Of a DNA stretch of 64,000 nucleotides, positions 20,280 through 29,698 are shown piece after piece (within the stretch, counting starts at the first letter, position 1; the number at the start of each line of letters is the position of its first letter). Under the pieces are notes generated by a model. It was not told the DNA's origin, did not search any database, and saw only the letters and a program-made list of their open reading frames with translations. A program made the position numbers and the translations under genes. Source of the stretch: Ralstonia pickettii (GTDB lineage: Bacteria > Pseudomonadota > Gammaproteobacteria > Burkholderiales > Burkholderiaceae); the NCBI RefSeq assembly GCF_001699815.1, contig NZ_MCGB01000025.1, forward strand, positions 248,001 to 312,000, in the 5' to 3' direction.

Positions 20280-20821
20280 TCGCGCTCCATCGTCGACAGG
20301 TCGAGATAACCTCGATACGCCGCTACCACGCCGAGCAACGGCACACTGGCACGCACGTTGAACCGGAAGCGGTCACCGTCACCGGATTCCTCGGCCAACA
20401 CGGCGGGCCGCAGCCAGGCAGGGCAAGGGATGCCGAGGAAGCGCAAGCCTTCCAGACGCATGCGCAATACGGCGTGATTCGCCTCCAGCGAAAAGAACAG
20501 GCGCACCGCGCCGAGCCGCTCTGTGAGGTACCCCCGGTGCAGCGACAAGGTCGAGCGCATCGTGTGGCGGGGAAACTGGCGCGTCCAGATTTCTTCTGTG
20601 CCGGCGGTGTTGAGCGTGATTCGGAGCGGGCCACGCGTCGGTGTCCGCGGCGTGCGAATGCACCATGCAAGCATGCGTGCGAGGTGCGAGGCTGGCGGTT
20701 CCGTTTCGACTTCGCCGTGCAGCGTCACCGCGCCGGTCAGGCGGTGGAAGGTTTGCACGGCCGGCGCCAGTTCCGCATATCTCGCACCAAGCACGGTTTC
20801 GTAGAGCGACGGTGCGCGCAT
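20276..20821 (-). CDS. DUF4166 domain protein
   Basis: A 181-residue protein with the DUF4166 pattern: an N-terminal AELAPAVQTFH segment, a central TWTR-like TRQFPRHTM stretch and a C-terminal PLLGVVAAYRGYL. No transmembrane helix or signal. Function unknown. It lies 7 bp after the NADP reductase gene and overlaps the DCC gene by 4 bp, so all three are probably made together. Confidence 0.85.
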   Translation of the reverse strand: MRAPSLYETVLGARYAELAPAVQTFHRLTGAVTLHGEVETEPPASHLARMLAWCIRTPRTPTRGPLRITLNTAGTEEIWTRQFPRHTMRSTLSLHRGYLTERLGAVRLFFSLEANHAVLRMRLEGLRFLGIPCPAWLRPAVLAEESGDGDRFRFNVRASVPLLGVVAAYRGYLDLSTMERE

Positions 20822-20828
20822 GCGAGAC

Positions 20829-21908
20829 TTATTCCGCCGTTACATGCAGTTTCGTCTGCAGCCCGGCGTCGTTGCTCGAATGCGTATGCACCAGCGTCTT
20901 GTCCGGATTCGCATACCGGTAGGCGCGCCGCAGCGCCATCGCCACTTCATGGAAGCCCGACAGAATCAGCTTCTGCTTGTTCGGATACAGCGCGATATCG
21001 CCCGCCGCGAACACGCCCGGGCGCGAGGTCTCGTACGCCGTTGTTTCCACCGTGATGCGGCCGGCGCGCATCTCCACGCCCCAGTTGACAATCGGGCCTG
21101 GCTCGGAAACCAGACCATACAGGGCGATCAGTTCATCGCAGGGCAGAACGGTTTCGCCGTCGCGCCCGCGGATGGCTGCGCCGATGAGCGTGCCGTCGGG
21201 CGTGCTGTCCAGGCGCGAAAGCATGCCGAGCACGAAATCCATTTCGCCGGCGACGACGGCGGCGCGCATTTCAGCAACGCTGGCATCGGCTGCGCGGAAG
21301 CCCTCTCGCCGATGGACCAGTGTCACGCGTGCGGCGACTTTGCGCAGCGCGAGCGCCCAGTCGAGCGCGGAATCCCCGCCGCCGGCAATGACGACGCGCT
21401 TGCCCGTAAAGCGCGCGGTGTCGCGCACGGCATAGTGCAGATGGCGGCCTTCCAGTGCGGCCGCTTCAGGCAAAGCCACACGTTGTGGGGTGAACGCGCC
21501 GTTGCCTGCCGTGATGAGTACGGCGGCGCAGTCGAACACGTCGCCGGCGCTGGTGGTGACCCGAAAGCGCCGGCCGTGCTCGTTTTCCAGCGTTTCCACG
21601 GTTTCGGCCCGGCGACCACACAGGATGGGGTAGTTGAACGGCGCGCACTGGGCCATCAGCCGATCGACGAGTTCCTGTGCGGTGCACGACACCAGCGCCG
21701 GGATGTCGTAGATGGGTTTTTCCGGGTACAGCTCTGTGCATTGACCACCCGGGCGGTCCAATGCATCCACCAGCACACACGACATGCCAAGCACGCCCGC
21801 CTGGAACGCCGCGAACAGGCCTACCGGCCCAGCGCCCACGACAAGCACGTCGGTGCGTTGCTCCACGGGCTGGGGGGAATCGGCGTTGAGAGTGGCGGCG
21901 GAAGTCAT
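20829..21908 (-). CDS. Ferredoxin/flavodoxin-NADP+ reductase, thioredoxin-reductase type
   Basis: FAD-dependent reductase of 359 residues that moves electrons between NADPH and ferredoxin or flavodoxin. FAD site VVGAGPVGLFAA near residue 24, NADPH site IAGGGDSALDWA near residue 175, and GVFAAGDI near the C terminus. It lacks the CxxC of true thioredoxin reductases, as in the YumC/FNR2 class. The ATG at 21908 is chosen; the open frame extends further upstream over the divergent PHP gene. First gene of an operon with DUF4166 and DCC. Confidence 0.92.
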   Translation of the reverse strand: MTSAATLNADSPQPVEQRTDVLVVGAGPVGLFAAFQAGVLGMSCVLVDALDRPGGQCTELYPEKPIYDIPALVSCTAQELVDRLMAQCAPFNYPILCGRRAETVETLENEHGRRFRVTTSAGDVFDCAAVLITAGNGAFTPQRVALPEAAALEGRHLHYAVRDTARFTGKRVVIAGGGDSALDWALALRKVAARVTLVHRREGFRAADASVAEMRAAVVAGEMDFVLGMLSRLDSTPDGTLIGAAIRGRDGETVLPCDELIALYGLVSEPGPIVNWGVEMRAGRITVETTAYETSRPGVFAAGDIALYPNKQKLILSGFHEVAMALRRAYRYANPDKTLVHTHSSNDAGLQTKLHVTAE

Positions 21909-22046
21909 GACAAAGCGAAGAAAACGAAACAATGCGGCCACTATAGCCTGCAGCAAGCGGCCCGCCGCGAACACCGCCACGGGCAGTCGGGTCTTCCGGA
22001 TGCCGATCCGTGGGGGGGCAGGGCCCCCGGTTGCGCGCCGCAGCAG

Positions 22047-22052
22047 TAAAAT
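22047..22052 (+). promoter_or_regulatory. -10 box directly before the PHP gene
   Basis: TAAAAT at 22047-22052 ends 6 bp before the ATG at 22059, so the predicted transcription start falls on or next to the start codon. A leaderless mRNA is suggested. No Shine-Dalgarno is visible. Confidence 0.45.
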
Positions 22053-22058
22053 GGCGAA

Positions 22059-22919
22059 ATGCCAAATCTCTCCGCCGCCTCCGCCCGAAATGCCGATCTG
22101 CACTGCCACTCCACGGTGTCGGACGGCATGCTCGCGCCGCACGAAGTTGCCGCGCGCGCTGCCGCCCACGGTGTGACGCTCTGGGCGTTGACTGACCACG
22201 ACGAAGTGGGTGGACAGGCCGCCGCGCGCGAAGCCGCAACGGCCCTGGGCATGGATTACCTCTCGGGTGTGGAGATTTCCGTGACGTGGGCGGGGCGCAC
22301 GCTGCACATCGTCGGCCTGGGCATCGATCCGGATAACGCCGATCTGGCGCAGGGCCTGGAACGCACGCGCTCCGGCCGCTGCGCGCGCGCTGAAGACATC
22401 AGCGCCGCGCTTGCCAAGCTCGGCATCGAAGGCGCCTACGAAGGTGCTTTGCGCTACGCCGGCAACCCGGACATGGTCTCGCGCACCCATTTCGCACGCT
22501 TCCTCGTCGAGCACGGTCACTGCCGGGACATCCACGAGGTGTTCGACCGCTATCTGGGCGACGGCAAGCCGGGCTACGTGCCGCATCGCTGGGCGCGCCT
22601 GGCCGATGCGATCAACTGGATCAAGGGCGCGGGCGGCGTCGCAGTGATGGCGCATCCGGGGCGCTACACGTTGTCGCTGGTCGAGCACGGTGCGCTGTTT
22701 GATGAATTCAAGGCGCTGGGCGGCGAGGGGGTCGAAGTCGTCACCGGCAGCCATACCCCCGACCAGTACGCGCTGTACGCCGACGTAGCCCGCCGTTACG
22801 GCCTGCTGGCATCGCGCGGTTCAGACTTTCATGGCCCCGGCGAGGGCCGCGTCGAACTCGGCACACTGCCGCCGCTGCCCGACAACCTGACGCCGGTGTG
22901 GAGCCGGTGGATGTCCTGA
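22059..22919 (+). CDS. PHP-domain phosphoesterase (YciV/TrpH, RNase AM-like)
   Basis: A 286-residue metal-dependent phosphoesterase. The PHP motifs are complete: DLHCHSTVSDG (I), TDHDEV (II), GVEIS (III), MAHPGRY and the final SDFHGPGE. The E. coli relative (RNase AM) removes nucleotides from RNA 5' ends and hydrolyses 3',5'-nucleotide bisphosphates. Followed after 13 bp by the YciO-type gene, an arrangement seen in many proteobacteria. Confidence 0.93.
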   Translation: MPNLSAASARNADLHCHSTVSDGMLAPHEVAARAAAHGVTLWALTDHDEVGGQAAAREAATALGMDYLSGVEISVTWAGRTLHIVGLGIDPDNADLAQGLERTRSGRCARAEDISAALAKLGIEGAYEGALRYAGNPDMVSRTHFARFLVEHGHCRDIHEVFDRYLGDGKPGYVPHRWARLADAINWIKGAGGVAVMAHPGRYTLSLVEHGALFDEFKALGGEGVEVVTGSHTPDQYALYADVARRYGLLASRGSDFHGPGEGRVELGTLPPLPDNLTPVWSRWMS

Positions 22920-22932
22920 GCGCGCGGCTGCC

Positions 22933-23556
22933 ATGTCCCAGTTCTTCCAGATCCACCCGACCACGCCGCAAGGGCGCCTGATTCGCCAGGCGGCGGAGAT
23001 CATCCGCGCCGGCGGCCTGGTCGCGCTGCCCACCGATTCCTGCTACGCGCTCGCCTGCCATCTGGACGACAAATCGGCCGTCGAGCGCCTGCGCCGCGTG
23101 CGCGGCATCGACGAAAAGCACCACCTGACATTGATGTGCCGGGACCTTTCCGAGCTGGCCACGTTCGCGCGTGTCGACAACAAGCAATATCGCGTGCTGA
23201 AGGCGGCCACACCGGGGCCGTTCGTCTTCCTGCTGGAGGCGACCAAGGAGGTGCCGCGCCGGCTTTCGCACCCGTCGCGCAAGACGATCGGCCTGCGCGT
23301 ACCGGAACACGCGATTCCCCTGGCGCTGATGGCGGAACTGGGTGAGCCGCTGCTCTCCGCCACGCTGCAACTGCCCGGCGATGACGAACCCCTCAACGAG
23401 GCCGAGACCATTCGGGATCGGCTTGAAAAGCAGCTTGAACTCGTCATCGACGGCGGCCCGGCCCCGGCCGAACCCACCACCGTCATCGACCTGACGAGCG
23501 GCGAGCCCGAACTTGTGCGCCAAGGCCGGGGTGATCCGGCTCGCGTGGGCCTGTAG
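22933..23556 (+). CDS. YciO-type threonylcarbamoyl-AMP synthase-like protein
   Basis: A 207-residue member of the Sua5/YciO/YrdC family. It has the KxR/S-type nucleotide pocket in LPTDSCYALACHL and RRVRGIDEKHHLTLMCRD, and the PGPFVFLLEATKEVPRR segment. It is more like YciO than TsaC, so a direct role in tRNA t6A synthesis is uncertain. It lies 13 bp after the PHP gene and 66 bp before the membrane protease gene. Confidence 0.9.
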   Translation: MSQFFQIHPTTPQGRLIRQAAEIIRAGGLVALPTDSCYALACHLDDKSAVERLRRVRGIDEKHHLTLMCRDLSELATFARVDNKQYRVLKAATPGPFVFLLEATKEVPRRLSHPSRKTIGLRVPEHAIPLALMAELGEPLLSATLQLPGDDEPLNEAETIRDRLEKQLELVIDGGPAPAEPTTVIDLTSGEPELVRQGRGDPARVGL

Positions 23557-23607
23557 GCGAGCCCTTGGCGCGTGCTTCGGTGGCGCCGTGCCGCGGCGCG
23601 CGCTTGC

Positions 23608-23613
23608 TACAAT
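23608..23613 (+). promoter_or_regulatory. -10 box directly before the site-2 protease gene
   Basis: TACAAT at 23608-23613 lies 9 bp before the ATG at 23623, so the predicted transcript begins within a few bases of the start codon. No ribosome site lies between them. A leaderless mRNA is suggested. Confidence 0.45.
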
Positions 23614-23622
23614 AGCTCGCTT

Positions 23623-24288
23623 ATGGACCCCACACTGATCCAGAACATCGCGGTTTACGCGATTCCCGTCCTGTTTGCCATCACGCTGCATGAGGCGGCG
23701 CACGGTTACGTCGCCAAGCATTTCGGCGACGATACAGCCTATGTCATGGGCCGCGTCAGCATCAATCCGCTGCGGCACATCGATCCCATCGGCACGATTG
23801 CGATGCCGCTGTTGCTGTATTTTGCAACCCAGGGTGCCTTTGTTTTCGGCTATGCCAAGCCGGTGCCGGTGCGCTTCGACCGTCTGCGGGACCCGCGCTG
23901 GCATGGCATGTGGGTGGCGCTGGCGGGGCCCGTCACCAACTTTGTCCAGGCGATCTTCTGGGGCGTATTGGCGGTGGTGTTCGCGGTGGGCGGCGTGAAC
24001 GAACCGTTCCTGATCGGCATGGCGCGCGCTGGCATTCTGGTCAATATGGTGATGGCCGCGTTCAACATGTTTCCGCTGCCGCCGCTCGATGGCGGGCGCG
24101 TGCTGGCAGCACTCCTGCCACCTCGGATGGCGCTCGGTCTGTCGCGCATCGAACCGTTCGGCTTCTTTATCGTGATGGCGTTGATTATTTCCAACGTCAT
24201 CACCAACGTCTGGATGCGCCCGATCATGGCGCTGCTGTTTCAACTGCTGCAGTGGATTCTGAGTCCGCTGCAGATGCTGTTTTCCTGA
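23623..24288 (+). CDS. Site-2 protease family (M50) membrane metalloprotease
   Basis: A 221-residue polytopic membrane protein. The zinc motif HEAAHG lies in the first helix region (about residues 23-28) and the third ligand region is FPLPPLDGGRVL. It lacks a PDZ domain, unlike RseP, and belongs to the compact group often encoded beside trpS. Substrate unknown. I chose the ATG at 23623 (MDPTLIQNIAVYA); an upstream in-frame start at 23572 would include the promoter. Confidence 0.92.
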   Translation: MDPTLIQNIAVYAIPVLFAITLHEAAHGYVAKHFGDDTAYVMGRVSINPLRHIDPIGTIAMPLLLYFATQGAFVFGYAKPVPVRFDRLRDPRWHGMWVALAGPVTNFVQAIFWGVLAVVFAVGGVNEPFLIGMARAGILVNMVMAAFNMFPLPPLDGGRVLAALLPPRMALGLSRIEPFGFFIVMALIISNVITNVWMRPIMALLFQLLQWILSPLQMLFS

Positions 24289-24309
24289 GTCTTCAACCCC
24301 ATTTCCCAC

Positions 24310-25512
24310 ATGTTTCCTGACCGCGTTCTCTCTGGCATGCGTCCGACCGGTGCTCTGCACCTGGGGCATTACCACGGCGTCCTGAAAAACTGGGTCCGGC
24401 TGCAAGCCGAATACCCGTGCTTCTTCTTCGTCGCCGACTGGCATGCGCTGACCACGCACTACGAGTCGCCCGAGGTGATCGAGGAATCGGTGTGGGAAAT
24501 GCTGATCGACTGGCTCGCTGCCGGTGTCGATCCGACGCAGTCCACGCTGTTCATCCAGAGCCGTGTGCCCGAGCACGCGGAGCTGTTCCTACTGCTCTCG
24601 ATGGGCACGCCGCTGGGCTGGCTCGAACGCGTGCCGACATACAAGGACCAAATCGAGAAGCTCAAGGAGAAGGACCTCTCCACCTACGGCTTCCTCGGTT
24701 ACCCGCTGCTGCAAGCCGCCGACATCCTGATCTACCGCGCCGGCTTCGTGCCGGTGGGCGAAGACCAGGTGCCGCACGTCGAGATGACGCGCGAAGTCGC
24801 CCGCCGCTTCAACTACCTCTATGGCCGCGAACCAGGTTTCGAAGAGAAGGCGCTGGAAGCGGCCAAGAAGCTCGGGGGCAAGCGCGCCAAGCTGTATCTG
24901 GAGCTGCGCACTGCCTACCAGGAGCGTGGTGAAGACGAGGCCCTGGAGCAGGCCCGCGCGCTGCTGGCCGAATCGCAGAGCCTGTCCATGGGCGACCGCG
25001 AACGCCTGTTCGGCTATCTGGAAGGCGCCCGCAAGATCATCCTGCCCGAACCGCAGGTGCTGCTGACCGAGGCATCGCGCATGCCGGGTCTTGATGGCCA
25101 GAAGATGTCCAAGTCGTACGGCAACACGATCCGCATGCGCGAGGACAAGGAAACCGTCGAGAAAAAGGTTCGCACCATGCCGACCGATCCGGCTCGCGTG
25201 CGCCGCACCGATCCGGGCGACCCGGACAAGTGCCCGGTCTGGCAGTTGCATCAGGTCTACTCTGATGCCGACACGAAAGAGTGGGTGCAAAAGGGTTGCC
25301 GCAGCGCCGGCATTGGCTGCCTGGAGTGCAAGCAGCCCGTGATCGAGGGCATCCTGCGGGAGCAGCAGCCGATGCTTGAGCGCGCCCAGAAATACATCGA
25401 CGATCCGTCACTGCTGCGCGCCATCATTGCTGATGGCTGCGACAACGCCCGCAAGGTTACGCAGGAGACCATGCGCGAGGTGCGCGAGGCGATGGGTCTG
25501 TCGTACAGCTGA
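24310..25512 (+). CDS. trpS: Tryptophan-tRNA ligase
   Basis: Charges tRNA-Trp. The 400-residue class I synthetase has the HIGH-type motif HLGH at residues 17-20 and KMSKS at about 266-270 (GQKMSKSYGN). It is about 65 residues longer than the E. coli enzyme; the extra part is a charged helical insertion (about 185-245) before KMSKS, common in Burkholderiales. It starts 21 bp after the membrane protease gene. Confidence 0.97.
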   Translation: MFPDRVLSGMRPTGALHLGHYHGVLKNWVRLQAEYPCFFFVADWHALTTHYESPEVIEESVWEMLIDWLAAGVDPTQSTLFIQSRVPEHAELFLLLSMGTPLGWLERVPTYKDQIEKLKEKDLSTYGFLGYPLLQAADILIYRAGFVPVGEDQVPHVEMTREVARRFNYLYGREPGFEEKALEAAKKLGGKRAKLYLELRTAYQERGEDEALEQARALLAESQSLSMGDRERLFGYLEGARKIILPEPQVLLTEASRMPGLDGQKMSKSYGNTIRMREDKETVEKKVRTMPTDPARVRRTDPGDPDKCPVWQLHQVYSDADTKEWVQKGCRSAGIGCLECKQPVIEGILREQQPMLERAQKYIDDPSLLRAIIADGCDNARKVTQETMREVREAMGLSYS

Positions 25513-25522
25513 TGGGCTGTTG

Positions 25523-26089
25523 ATGTCTGCTGTCGCGTCTGATTCACACACGTTCGCTGCGCCCTCGCCGTGGGTGGTGCGTTGGGCGGCTGGACTGCCG
25601 GCTGGCGCCTCCGTGCTGGACGTGGCTTGCGGCAGTGGACGCCACGTGCGCTGGCTGGCCGCACGCGGTCTACGCCTGACTGGCATCGACCGCGATGCGG
25701 CCGCGCTGTCGGGCCTCGTCGGCATCGCCGAAACCATCGTCGCTGACATCGAAGGCGGCCCCTGGCCGTTGCCTGCCGGCGCCACTTTCGATGCCGTTGT
25801 CGTCACGAACTATCTGCACCGACCGCTTTGGCCGCACTTGCTGGCGGCCGTCGCGCCGGGCGGCCGGCTGATCTACGAAACTTTCGCCGACGGAAACGAA
25901 ACCGTCGGGAAGCCGTCGAACCCGGCATTCCTGCTGGCACCGGGCGAACTGCTCGATGCCGTGCGAGGCCAGATGCGGGTGATCGGCTACGAAGACGGTT
26001 TTCTCGCATCGCCCCGAGACGCTTACGTGCAGCGGATTTGCGCGGTTCGCGAGCCCTCAGGGGCGGTTGCGCCGCGCTACGCACTTTGA
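25523..26089 (+). CDS. Class I SAM-dependent methyltransferase
   Basis: A 188-residue protein with the AdoMet site VLDVACGSGRHVRWLA, the acidic LTGIDRDAAAL and a post-II VVTNYLHRPLW segment. No target-recognition features are visible, so the substrate is unknown. The ATG at 25523 follows the trpS stop by 10 bp; a longer frame from 25376 lies inside trpS. Probably co-transcribed with trpS. Confidence 0.88.
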   Translation: MSAVASDSHTFAAPSPWVVRWAAGLPAGASVLDVACGSGRHVRWLAARGLRLTGIDRDAAALSGLVGIAETIVADIEGGPWPLPAGATFDAVVVTNYLHRPLWPHLLAAVAPGGRLIYETFADGNETVGKPSNPAFLLAPGELLDAVRGQMRVIGYEDGFLASPRDAYVQRICAVREPSGAVAPRYAL

Positions 26090-26161
26090 AGTTGCTGAGG
26101 ACGGCGGCTTACCCGTCTCTTGGCGGGTCTCAGATGTGGCGAATCCGTTCTGACGATCCGG

Positions 26162-26167
26162 TACAAT
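26162..26167 (+). promoter_or_regulatory. -10 box of dapA
   Basis: TACAAT at 26162-26167 lies 40 bp upstream of the dapA ATG, in a gap of 118 bp after the methyltransferase gene. Confidence 0.45.
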
Positions 26168-26207
26168 CCGACTGTTTACGTTCACGCTTTTGTCTGCTTT
26201 CGAAACC

Positions 26208-27092
<885 letters not shown>

Positions 27093-27153
27093 TTGTTTCA
27101 AGGCGCTTCTCAGGCCCTTAAGCCATCGTTCTCATCTGAAGGATCGCAAGTCA

Positions 27154-28350
27154 ATGAAACTGCACCAAACCCGTCGCGGGGCTGTGGCGACGTCCGCTCA
27201 ACTGTTGCTGGCCGCGCTGTCGGTTGCCCTGATTTCCGGTTGCGATACCGTCAATGAGGTGATGCAGCCGGACCGCATCGATTACAAATCGCAGGCCAAG
27301 AAAGGCCCGACGCTTGAGGTCCCGCCCGACCTGACCGGCATCCAGGCTGACCGCCGCTATGCCGCACCGGACACGGGCACGACCACGCTGTCGGCGTATA
27401 CGTCAACGGCGCCCAAGGTCACGACGCCCGGCTCGGGCACCGAGAATGTGCTGCCTGCCGTGTCCGACATGCGTATCGAGCGTGATGGCAATCAGCGCTG
27501 GCTGCTCGTGAAGACCACGCCGGATGCCTTGTGGCCGCAATTGCGCACGTTCTGGCAAGAACTGGGCTTCCTGCTGGTGATCGACTCGCCCGAGACCGGC
27601 ATCATGGAAACCGACTGGGCTGAAAACCGCGCGAAGATTCCGCAGGACATCATCCGCCGCACCGTCGGCAAGGTATTCGATGGCTTGTACTCGACGTCTG
27701 AGCGTGACAAGTTCCGCACCCGCATCGAGAAGGGTCCGAACGGCACGGTCGAAGTCTACATCTCGCACCGCGGCGCGCAGGAACAACTGGTCGGTTCGTC
27801 CAAGGACCAGACCGTGTGGACGCCGCGTCCGGCCGATCCGGAACTCGAAGCCGAATTCCTGTCGCGCCTGATGCAGCGGCTGGGCGCCAGCAAGGAGGCC
27901 GCACAGCAGAAGCTCGCGCAAACGCAGGCAGCGCACCCGGTGCAAGACGGCACGAAGGCTGAACCGGCCCCGCGTACCGGCCCATCGTTGCTGACGCAGT
28001 CGAATGGCCAACCGGTCCTGCAGGTGCCGGAGCCCTTTGATCGCGCATGGCGCACCGTGGGCTTGGCGCTGGATCGCGTGAACTTCACCGTGGATGACCG
28101 CGACCGCTCGCAAGGGGTCTACTTCGTTCGCTACGCTGATACGCGTGCCGAAGCCAACGCACCGGGCTTCTTCTCGCGCCTGTTCTCGGGCACGAAGATC
28201 GAAGACCTCAAGCGGGCCAAGCGTTACCGCGTGGTCGTGAAGGATGCTGGCACGTCTTCGACGGTGCTGGTGCAAAACGACGATGGCTCCGCGCAGACCG
28301 GCGACATCGGCAAGCGCATCCTGTCGCTGCTCGACGAGCAACTGCGGTAA
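27154..28350 (+). CDS. bamC: Outer membrane protein assembly factor BamC (NlpB/DapX)
   Basis: Lipoprotein of the BAM complex that inserts beta-barrel proteins into the outer membrane. The 398-residue precursor has a signal peptide with lipobox ISGC (Cys about 30), an unstructured N-terminal segment that in BamC binds BamD, and two helix-grip domains. ATG at 27154 has AAGGATCG upstream. Longer frames from 27073 would bury the signal peptide. The dapA-bamC linkage gives added support. Confidence 0.93.
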   Translation: MKLHQTRRGAVATSAQLLLAALSVALISGCDTVNEVMQPDRIDYKSQAKKGPTLEVPPDLTGIQADRRYAAPDTGTTTLSAYTSTAPKVTTPGSGTENVLPAVSDMRIERDGNQRWLLVKTTPDALWPQLRTFWQELGFLLVIDSPETGIMETDWAENRAKIPQDIIRRTVGKVFDGLYSTSERDKFRTRIEKGPNGTVEVYISHRGAQEQLVGSSKDQTVWTPRPADPELEAEFLSRLMQRLGASKEAAQQKLAQTQAAHPVQDGTKAEPAPRTGPSLLTQSNGQPVLQVPEPFDRAWRTVGLALDRVNFTVDDRDRSQGVYFVRYADTRAEANAPGFFSRLFSGTKIEDLKRAKRYRVVVKDAGTSSTVLVQNDDGSAQTGDIGKRILSLLDEQLR

Positions 28351-28384
28351 TCGGCATCATGCAGTACGGCTGCCTGGGTGGGCG

Positions 28385-29170
28385 ATGACACTGAGATTCG
28401 CCAGCCTTGGCAGCGGCAGTGAAGGCAATGCGCTGCTCGTGGAATCCGCGAGCGGCGCGACGTGCACGCGCATCCTGCTGGATTGCGGATTCGGTATCCG
28501 CGAGACTGTGCGGCGGCTCGAGCGCCTGGGCTGTACGCCCGAATCCCTCAACGCCATCCTCGTCACGCACGAGCATAGCGATCACGTTGGCAGCGCCTAT
28601 GCGGTTGCCGCCAAATTCAATATCCCGGTCTGGACCAGTCACGGCACGTATCGCGCCACGGAAAACCTGCGCGGCGCCGACCGTGCAGCCGTGCGTTTCT
28701 GTCGCGCCGACGATATGTTCTCCGTCGGCGATCTGCAAATCTTGCCTTACACCGTGCCGCACGACGCGCGCGAGCCGCTGCAGTTCGTCTTCAACGACGG
28801 CGCGCGGCGCTTGGGCGTGCTGACCGATGCCGGCATGTTGACGGAATACCTTTGCGCCCATCTGGCAGGCATGCACGCCCTCGTGCTCGAATGCAATCAT
28901 GACCGCGAGATGCTGGCCAATTCAGCCTATCCGTGGTCATTGAAATGGCGTATCGGTGGAGATTTCGGCCATTTGGCCAATGACATTGCAGCCGCGATCC
29001 TTACGCGCGTTCGCCACGACGCGTTGCATACGGTCGTTGCTGCGCATCTGTCCAAGCAGAACAACACGCCGCTATTGGCTGCTGAGGCGATTGCCGTGCC
29101 GCTGGGGGCTCGCACTGAAGACGTGCCGATTGCGGATCAGGAAGAGGGCCTGCTTTGGTGCACCGTTTGA
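28385..29170 (+). CDS. Metallo-beta-lactamase-fold hydrolase (YycJ/WalJ-like)
   Basis: A 261-residue hydrolase with the metal motif THEHSDHVGS, a later acidic ligand in GVLTDAG and HLSKQNN near the C terminus. It starts MTLRFASLGSGSEGNALLVE, typical of the YycJ group, some members of which are DNA exonucleases. It lies 34 bp after bamC and is probably co-transcribed. Confidence 0.9.
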   Translation: MTLRFASLGSGSEGNALLVESASGATCTRILLDCGFGIRETVRRLERLGCTPESLNAILVTHEHSDHVGSAYAVAAKFNIPVWTSHGTYRATENLRGADRAAVRFCRADDMFSVGDLQILPYTVPHDAREPLQFVFNDGARRLGVLTDAGMLTEYLCAHLAGMHALVLECNHDREMLANSAYPWSLKWRIGGDFGHLANDIAAAILTRVRHDALHTVVAAHLSKQNNTPLLAAEAIAVPLGARTEDVPIADQEEGLLWCTV

Positions 29171-29277
29171 GGGCGGCTGGTCCGATCGACGCGGCTTGTA
29201 AGATTCAGAAACAACTTTGAATGGCGGATGGGTCGCGTAGTTGCTGCTCGGAGTTCCAACGCTAGATGGGCGCCCAT

Positions 29278-29308
29278 AAAAAAAGCCGACCTGAAGGTCG
29301 GCTTTTTT
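29278..29308. terminator. Bidirectional Rho-independent terminator
   Basis: GCCGACC at 29285-29291 pairs with GGTCGGC at 29296-29302 around TGAA, flanked by seven A on the left and six T on the right. It can end both the bamC-MBL transcript from the left and the small lipoprotein gene from the right. Confidence 0.9.
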
Positions 29309-29326
29309 GTCTCGCGAGAAACGCGA

Positions 29327-29458
29327 TTATTGCTTGGCAGCCGGGGCCGAAGCAGCAGCATCCGGAGCGGCGGCCGGAGCAGCGGCTTCTTCCTTCTTAC
29401 CGCAAGCAGCCAGAGCCACAGCAGCCATCAGCGAGGCGATCAGGAGAGACTTTTTCAT
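29327..29458 (-). CDS. Small Ala-rich lipoprotein (43 residues)
   Basis: Too short for routine gene calls. The 43-residue product starts MKKSLLIASLMAAVALAACG, a textbook lipoprotein signal with lipobox LAAC (Cys19), followed by KKEE and an Ala/Pro-rich tail. Mature length is 25 residues. Similar tiny Ala-rich lipoproteins are common in Burkholderiaceae and of unknown role. It ends 18 bp before the strong bidirectional terminator on its own strand, supporting a real gene. Confidence 0.8.
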   Translation of the reverse strand: MKKSLLIASLMAAVALAACGKKEEAAAPAAAPDAAASAPAAKQ

Positions 29459-29698
29459 TTTTTCGATCCTTAAACTGAATTATGGAAAGCGGACAACAGA
29501 AAGCGCGATGAATAATTACCGGTAATTATCGCTCAGGTACTACACCTTCTTCTATGCTGGCAGCCAAGCCGCACGAGGACTGCTCGGCTTGCAAGCTAGC
29601 GTCGGATTATAGCGGCCTTTACCTACTGTGTGTAGCTGAGTCGGGGCTGACGCACGTGCGATTCAGACGCTTTTGTAACGATCTGTTTCAATGCGGAA

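Noticed and set aside
21909-22754. Upstream extension of the NADP reductase frame
   Set aside because: It would overlap the divergent PHP gene. The family start is at 21908.
22741-24576. 611-codon minus-strand frame opposite the YciO and protease genes
   Set aside because: Shadow frame without start context or recognisable motif.
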